Assembly (NCBI GenBank): GCA_964453205.1
Contig: CAYVRC010000005.1
Coordinates: 15,412 to 79,411 of the forward strand
DNA from: Crateriforma sp964453205
GTDB taxonomy: Bacteria; Planctomycetota; Planctomycetia; Pirellulales; Pirellulaceae
Length of the DNA: 64,000 bases
Reading direction: 5' to 3'
Below, in pieces: positions 60,275 to 64,000 of this stretch (within the stretch, counting starts at the first letter, position 1; the number at the start of each line of letters is the position of its first letter). The notes beneath the pieces were generated by a model. That model did no database searches. It had not been told where the DNA came from and was given only the letters and a program-made list of their open reading frames with translations. The translations under genes and the position numbers were made by a program.

Positions 60275-63200
60275 CTAACGTCGTTGTTTGGTGGTGCAGA
60301 ATTCGTCAAACCTCAACCAGCGATCCTCTTCGGCTTGCCGACGGACATCGTCCTTCGCCTCTTTGCCGTCCTCGTCCTTGTCGCCTTTTTCTTTGGACAG
60401 GTTTTCCGACAGGACCAGTTGGATCAACCGCCGGCGGAGCGATCGGTCACGTGATCGCAGCGCGGCATCATTTTCCAAGCTGAAGTAACAGCGACCATCG
60501 ACCCACGTTTGCTCGCAGCGGCTGGTCGTCGACATCGGCGGCCCGCTCCAGATCACCAAGTCGGCGTCTTTTCCGACTTCGATCGAACCGACGCGGTCGT
60601 CGATGCGGAGCTGTCGGGCGGGATTCAGCGTGACGAATTTCAGGGCTTCTTGGGGCGGGACGCCGCCGTATTTCGTCGCCTTGGCCGCTTCGGTGTTCAG
60701 GTGACGCCCCAGTTCCCTGTCGTCGCTGTTGTAGGAAACCACGACGCCGGCGTCGTGCATCAAGACGCCGTTGTAGGGGATCGCATCGATGACTTCGAAC
60801 TTGTAAGCCCACCAGTCCGAGAAGGAAGACCCCATCGCGCCGTGCTTGGCCATCGCGTCGGCGACTTTGTAGCCTTCCAAGATGTGCTGCAAAGTTCCGA
60901 TCCGGATGCCGAACTCTTCCAAGACCGACAAAGTCGCCAGGATTTCGTCTTGGCGATAACTGTGGCAATGGATCCACCGCTCGCCACGCTGGATTTCGGC
61001 GAGCGCGTCGAGTTGCAAATCGCGGCGGACCGGCAGCGTGCTGTGATCACCGTTTTCGTAAGCCCGCCGCTTGGCGTCGTATTCGCGTGCGGCCAGCAAT
61101 TGATCACGGATGATTTGCTCGACGCCCATCCGCGTGTTGGGGTAACGCGACGTGTTTCGCTTGACGTTTTCGCCGAGGGCGAACTTGATGCCCGCCGGGG
61201 CGCCGTCGAATCGCAAGTCGTCCATCGTCCCGCCCCAACGCAGTTTGATGACTTGATTTTGCCCGCCGATCGGGTTGGCCGATCCGTGCAAAATGTTGGA
61301 CGTCGTCATGCCGCCGGCCAAGTGACGGTAAATCGTGATGTCCGTGTTGTCCAGAAAATCACCGATGCGGACTTCGGCCGTGACCGCCTGACCGGATTCG
61401 TTGACGCCGCCGTCGGTCGCCATGTGGGAGTGACAGTCGATGATGCCCGGCGAGACGTGCTTGCCCGCGGCGTCGACGATTTCGGTTCCGTCGGGGACGT
61501 CCAAGTCTTTCCCGATCGAATGGATCTTGCCGGCGACGACCAATACATCGGCGACCACGTTGCCCTCGGGGCCGCACGTCCAGACGGTGGCTCCGCGGAA
61601 CAAGACGCCGGCGGGTTGCCGGGGAGCTGTGTCGACGCCGTCGGTCCTCTCCACGCCGTACGCGCCGAGTGGTTGCACCAGCGGAATGGATGCCGACTCG
61701 ATCGTCGCCGCGTCGGAGTCGGCGGATTCGTCGGTTTCAGGGTCGTCGGTTTCAGGTTCGTCATCGGCCGGCTCCAGCGTCGCGACGATTCGTTCTCCTG
61801 CGGCGGTGATCCAATCGCCGGAAACGGACAGGCCGGCCGACTCGCTCGGAACGGTCAGCAGCTCGATCGACGCCGCGCCGTCGGGCAGATCCAGGCCCAG
61901 CGCCTCGGAAAACTCGGCTTGATCGATGGTCCCTGACAAACGGTTGCGATTTCGAACGATGCCGAGGATCGGGACTCGTGGTGTTTTGTCATCACGGTTC
62001 GGCTCGATGGTCGCCGCCAGCTTCTTTTTCTTGACTCGGACGACCAACGGAAACGTCACAGGTTTGTCATCGACGTGCAGCGTGGTTTGCCAACGGCCGA
62101 TCAGCGGATCGTTTCTCGCGGCGTCGTCGGTCACGATGCGAAAACGCTTGCCGGCGACGAAGGTGTCGGTGACCTTGGCTGCTTCGTCGGTCCAGGGTCG
62201 GTCGGTGATGAACAGGTTGGCCAGCTTGCCGGCTTCGATCGTTCCCGTGTCTTCGCTGATCCCGAGCAGCTTCGCCGGCGTCGTCGTCAACGCCGCCAAC
62301 GCATCGTCGGCCGGTAAGCCGCGGTCGATCGCCCGGCGAACGTTCGGCAGAAAGTCATCGACATCGTCCAAGCCATCGGTCGTCAAACAAAACGGCAAAC
62401 CGGCTTCGTTGATCAGCGCCGGATTGGTCGGCCCGTGATGCCAATGCAGCAGCGTCTGCAAGGTGACCTCGCGTGCCAGCGACGGCACGGCGACCGAGGG
62501 CGCGTCGGCAAAGTCGACGGGAACGAGCAAGGGTCGATTCAGCTTGGTGATCTCTGCCAGCGAACGGTACTCGCGTCCGCTTCCCCGGAGAATGACGGAC
62601 AAGGAAAACTCATCGGCCACGTCGCCGGCTCGAATCGCCATCCGTTCGTTGGGTGCGTCGACGACGAAGGTGGCCGTCTCCATCGCCCCGGCCAACTCGC
62701 TCAAGTCGGCGTTGTTCTCCGGCCGCGGCAGACCGCGGTTGGCGGTGAACGCCCGCACGGCTTCGTCATGCCAGCGAGCGTCGTAAAGCGTCTGACGCAA
62801 CAACGCCGTCGCGCCCATCGGCGAATTCGGATAGCTCTCACCACTGACCCGTCGTCGCGGCACGGTCAGTTGCACGTGTTGCCAGTTCGGGTCGCCGGAC
62901 CAGCGATCGATCGACCCGTCTCCGGACAGCAAGCGAATCGAGCTGCGACCTTTGACGATCCGTCCGGCCGGGGCCAGCAGATGGGCCGTGATGCCTTGGC
63001 CACGACGAGACTTCAGATCACCGGCCGACAAGCCGGCCGCGATGCGAGTCGTCCGCCGCGGTGTCACATGGGCGTTCCAATGGTTTCCGTCGCCGGCTTT
63101 TTCGTCCCACGACACGTCGATTTCGTGATAGGCGTCGATCAACCCCGGGTACACGATGCGGCCTTCACACCGAATCACTTCGGCGTGATCGGGGACCGAA

Positions 63201-63427
63201 ATCTCCGGCCCCACCGAGACGATTTTGTTACCATCGATCAGGACGGTGCCGGATTCGATCAGCCGTCCCGGACGTGGGACGACATCGCCACCGACCAGGG
63301 CGACCAGGGCCGCCCGATTGTCACGGATTCCCACGGTCGGCCGAGTGCTTTGCGGCGACTGAGCCGACACCATGACGCTCAGGCATGGTGAAAGCAGAAG
63401 GACGAAAAACAATGCGACGCGAATCAT
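60275..63427 (-). CDS. Tandem amidohydrolase fusion, N-half degenerate
   Basis: 1050-aa secreted protein (signal peptide 1-22) made of two amidohydrolase units. The first (about residues 30-425) has YPGLIDAYHEIDVSW with no HxH and ends GTIEAGKLANLFITD. A middle region (about 445-600) is beta-rich and acidic. The second unit (about 620-1000) has SPGIIDCHSHMATDGG with the HxH motif, RWIHCHSYRQDE, LQHILEGYKVAD and YNSDDRE, so the metal residues look complete. It ends SIEVGKDADLVIWSG plus a charged tail. The start is ATG 63427; GTG 63445 is an alternative. It forms an operon with the HxH-less homologue downstream and is divergent from the TonB-like gene. Confidence 0.87.
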   Translation of the reverse strand: MIRVALFFVLLLSPCLSVMVSAQSPQSTRPTVGIRDNRAALVALVGGDVVPRPGRLIESGTVLIDGNKIVSVGPEISVPDHAEVIRCEGRIVYPGLIDAYHEIDVSWDEKAGDGNHWNAHVTPRRTTRIAAGLSAGDLKSRRGQGITAHLLAPAGRIVKGRSSIRLLSGDGSIDRWSGDPNWQHVQLTVPRRRVSGESYPNSPMGATALLRQTLYDARWHDEAVRAFTANRGLPRPENNADLSELAGAMETATFVVDAPNERMAIRAGDVADEFSLSVILRGSGREYRSLAEITKLNRPLLVPVDFADAPSVAVPSLAREVTLQTLLHWHHGPTNPALINEAGLPFCLTTDGLDDVDDFLPNVRRAIDRGLPADDALAALTTTPAKLLGISEDTGTIEAGKLANLFITDRPWTDEAAKVTDTFVAGKRFRIVTDDAARNDPLIGRWQTTLHVDDKPVTFPLVVRVKKKKLAATIEPNRDDKTPRVPILGIVRNRNRLSGTIDQAEFSEALGLDLPDGAASIELLTVPSESAGLSVSGDWITAAGERIVATLEPADDEPETDDPETDESADSDAATIESASIPLVQPLGAYGVERTDGVDTAPRQPAGVLFRGATVWTCGPEGNVVADVLVVAGKIHSIGKDLDVPDGTEIVDAAGKHVSPGIIDCHSHMATDGGVNESGQAVTAEVRIGDFLDNTDITIYRHLAGGMTTSNILHGSANPIGGQNQVIKLRWGGTMDDLRFDGAPAGIKFALGENVKRNTSRYPNTRMGVEQIIRDQLLAAREYDAKRRAYENGDHSTLPVRRDLQLDALAEIQRGERWIHCHSYRQDEILATLSVLEEFGIRIGTLQHILEGYKVADAMAKHGAMGSSFSDWWAYKFEVIDAIPYNGVLMHDAGVVVSYNSDDRELGRHLNTEAAKATKYGGVPPQEALKFVTLNPARQLRIDDRVGSIEVGKDADLVIWSGPPMSTTSRCEQTWVDGRCYFSLENDAALRSRDRSLRRRLIQLVLSENLSKEKGDKDEDGKEAKDDVRRQAEEDRWLRFDEFCTTKQRR

Positions 63428-63509
63428 GCGAGTCGTTCCAATCACGAGAGGGCGGGATCCTGTTGTCGTTGACAGGATAACTCAATCCTGACCGCGAAAC
63501 CGAAACAAG

Positions 63510-64000
63510 ATGCCCAAACCGCCGCCACTTTTCGCAGCTCCGTCGCCGGGACAGGACCGTCCGCCCCCCACGCCGCGGAACCGGTCGCGTTTCGTTCGCG
63601 TGTCGCGTGAATCCCGGCCTTGGTTGGTGTCACTGGTTTTTCATTTGGTCGTGTTGTTGGGGTTGGCGTTCTGGGTGCTGCCCCACTGGTCGGTGGGCAC
63701 GGGACTGGTCTTCCAAGCCAGCTTCGGTGACCGTAACGGTGACAAAGCGTTGCCGCTGGAAATTTTGACGTCCAAAGACGTTTCCGACCCCGACGAAGGC
63801 GACGATGAAGTGGCCGATGCGATTCACGACGGCCGAGCCCTGCTGGACGAAACGCCGCTGAAGGTCGCCACGCCGGTCGCACCTCCCCCGCCAATGATCC
63901 CGAGCGAGCAACCGGCCGTGACCGACGCCGCCGACGCCGCCGGTGCCGCGGCGGGCAACCGTGCCGTGCGCGGCGCCCGGGGCGTCGCCGAAGCCATGCA
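63510..64000 (+). CDS. TonB-like single-TM protein, partial
   Basis: 163 codons are visible from ATG 63510 to the right edge. A Pro/Arg-rich cytoplasmic head of about 35 residues precedes one transmembrane helix (PWLVSLVFHLVVLLGLAFWVL). A Pro/Ala-rich acidic linker follows. This TM-plus-linker form resembles TonB and the start of planctomycete proteins that carry VWA or toroid domains further on; the C-terminal domain is outside the window. It recalls the layout of the 3-TM toroid protein at 19881-22640. Confidence 0.6.
   Translation, partial: MPKPPPLFAAPSPGQDRPPPTPRNRSRFVRVSRESRPWLVSLVFHLVVLLGLAFWVLPHWSVGTGLVFQASFGDRNGDKALPLEILTSKDVSDPDEGDDEVADAIHDGRALLDETPLKVATPVAPPPPMIPSEQPAVTDAADAAGAAAGNRAVRGARGVAEAM

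Overview
The window is high-GC bacterial DNA that reads as a member of the Planctomycetota, most likely close to Pirellulales/Rhodopirellula. The evidence is the gene content: paired DUF1549/DUF1553 + DUF1501 and DUF1592 + DUF1552 proteins with planctomycete-type cytochrome c motifs, several sulfatases, a DUF1080 fusion, an ECF sigma factor next to a Ser/Thr kinase with WD40-like repeats, a giant surface protein with the planctomycete LEPRP-like N-terminus and dockerin loops, and a PEP-CTERM protein. No rRNA, tRNA or CRISPR array was seen.

Layout. 1-1281 (-): O-antigen ligase-like membrane protein, cut by the left edge. 1587-3942 (+): serine biosynthesis pair serC-serA. 3953-10014 (-): DUF1549/1553, DUF1501, WD40-like protein, sulfatase, in transcription order. 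10200-11621 (+): SGNH hydrolase fused to DUF1080. 11685-14743 (-): NAD-dependent epimerase, His/Asp-rich lipoprotein, CPFC lipoprotein, SpoU/TrmH RNA methyltransferase. 15159-22640 (+): TPR protein, ExbB/TolQ, ExbD/TolR and a large three-TM protein with a Pro/Ala-rich linker and a terpene-cyclase-like toroid. 22754-24684 (+): two SPFH proteins. 24705-29277 (-): neutral ceramidase-LamG, PRMT-like methyltransferase, BioH-like esterase, BioC, all nearly overlapping. 29408-34647 (-): OPT transporter, small two-TM protein, PQQ-propeller lipoprotein, sulfatase. 34919-36813 (+): Eis-like GNAT and a STAS protein. 36870-39837 (+): parallel beta-helix protein, possible 98-aa ORF, GntP permease. 40202-45021 (+): DUF1592 cytochrome and DUF1552 protein. 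45102-45935 (-): ThuA protein. 46546-55829 (+): ECF sigma, kinase, truncated regulator-like protein, AT-richer ELWxxDGT/dockerin giant, PEP-CTERM protein. An IS21 istA remnant follows at about 56059-56490. 56787-58847 (+): EF-G paralogue. 58877-63427 (-): two amidohydrolase-family proteins. 63510-64000 (+): a TonB-like single-TM protein cut by the right edge.

How the genes work together. Much of the window concerns the large planctomycete periplasm and surface: secreted sulfatases, sugar hydrolase-like domains, cytochrome-like DUF proteins, lipoproteins and uptake systems. The most unusual unit is the TPR-ExbB-ExbD-toroid operon. It has the parts of a proton-motive-force-driven motor, but the usual TonB/TolA position is taken by a protein carrying an alpha/alpha-toroid. 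A second unusual unit is the ceramidase / PRMT-like / BioH / BioC operon. Coordinates and starts were chosen by eye from the sequence; family names come from recognised motifs, not searches.
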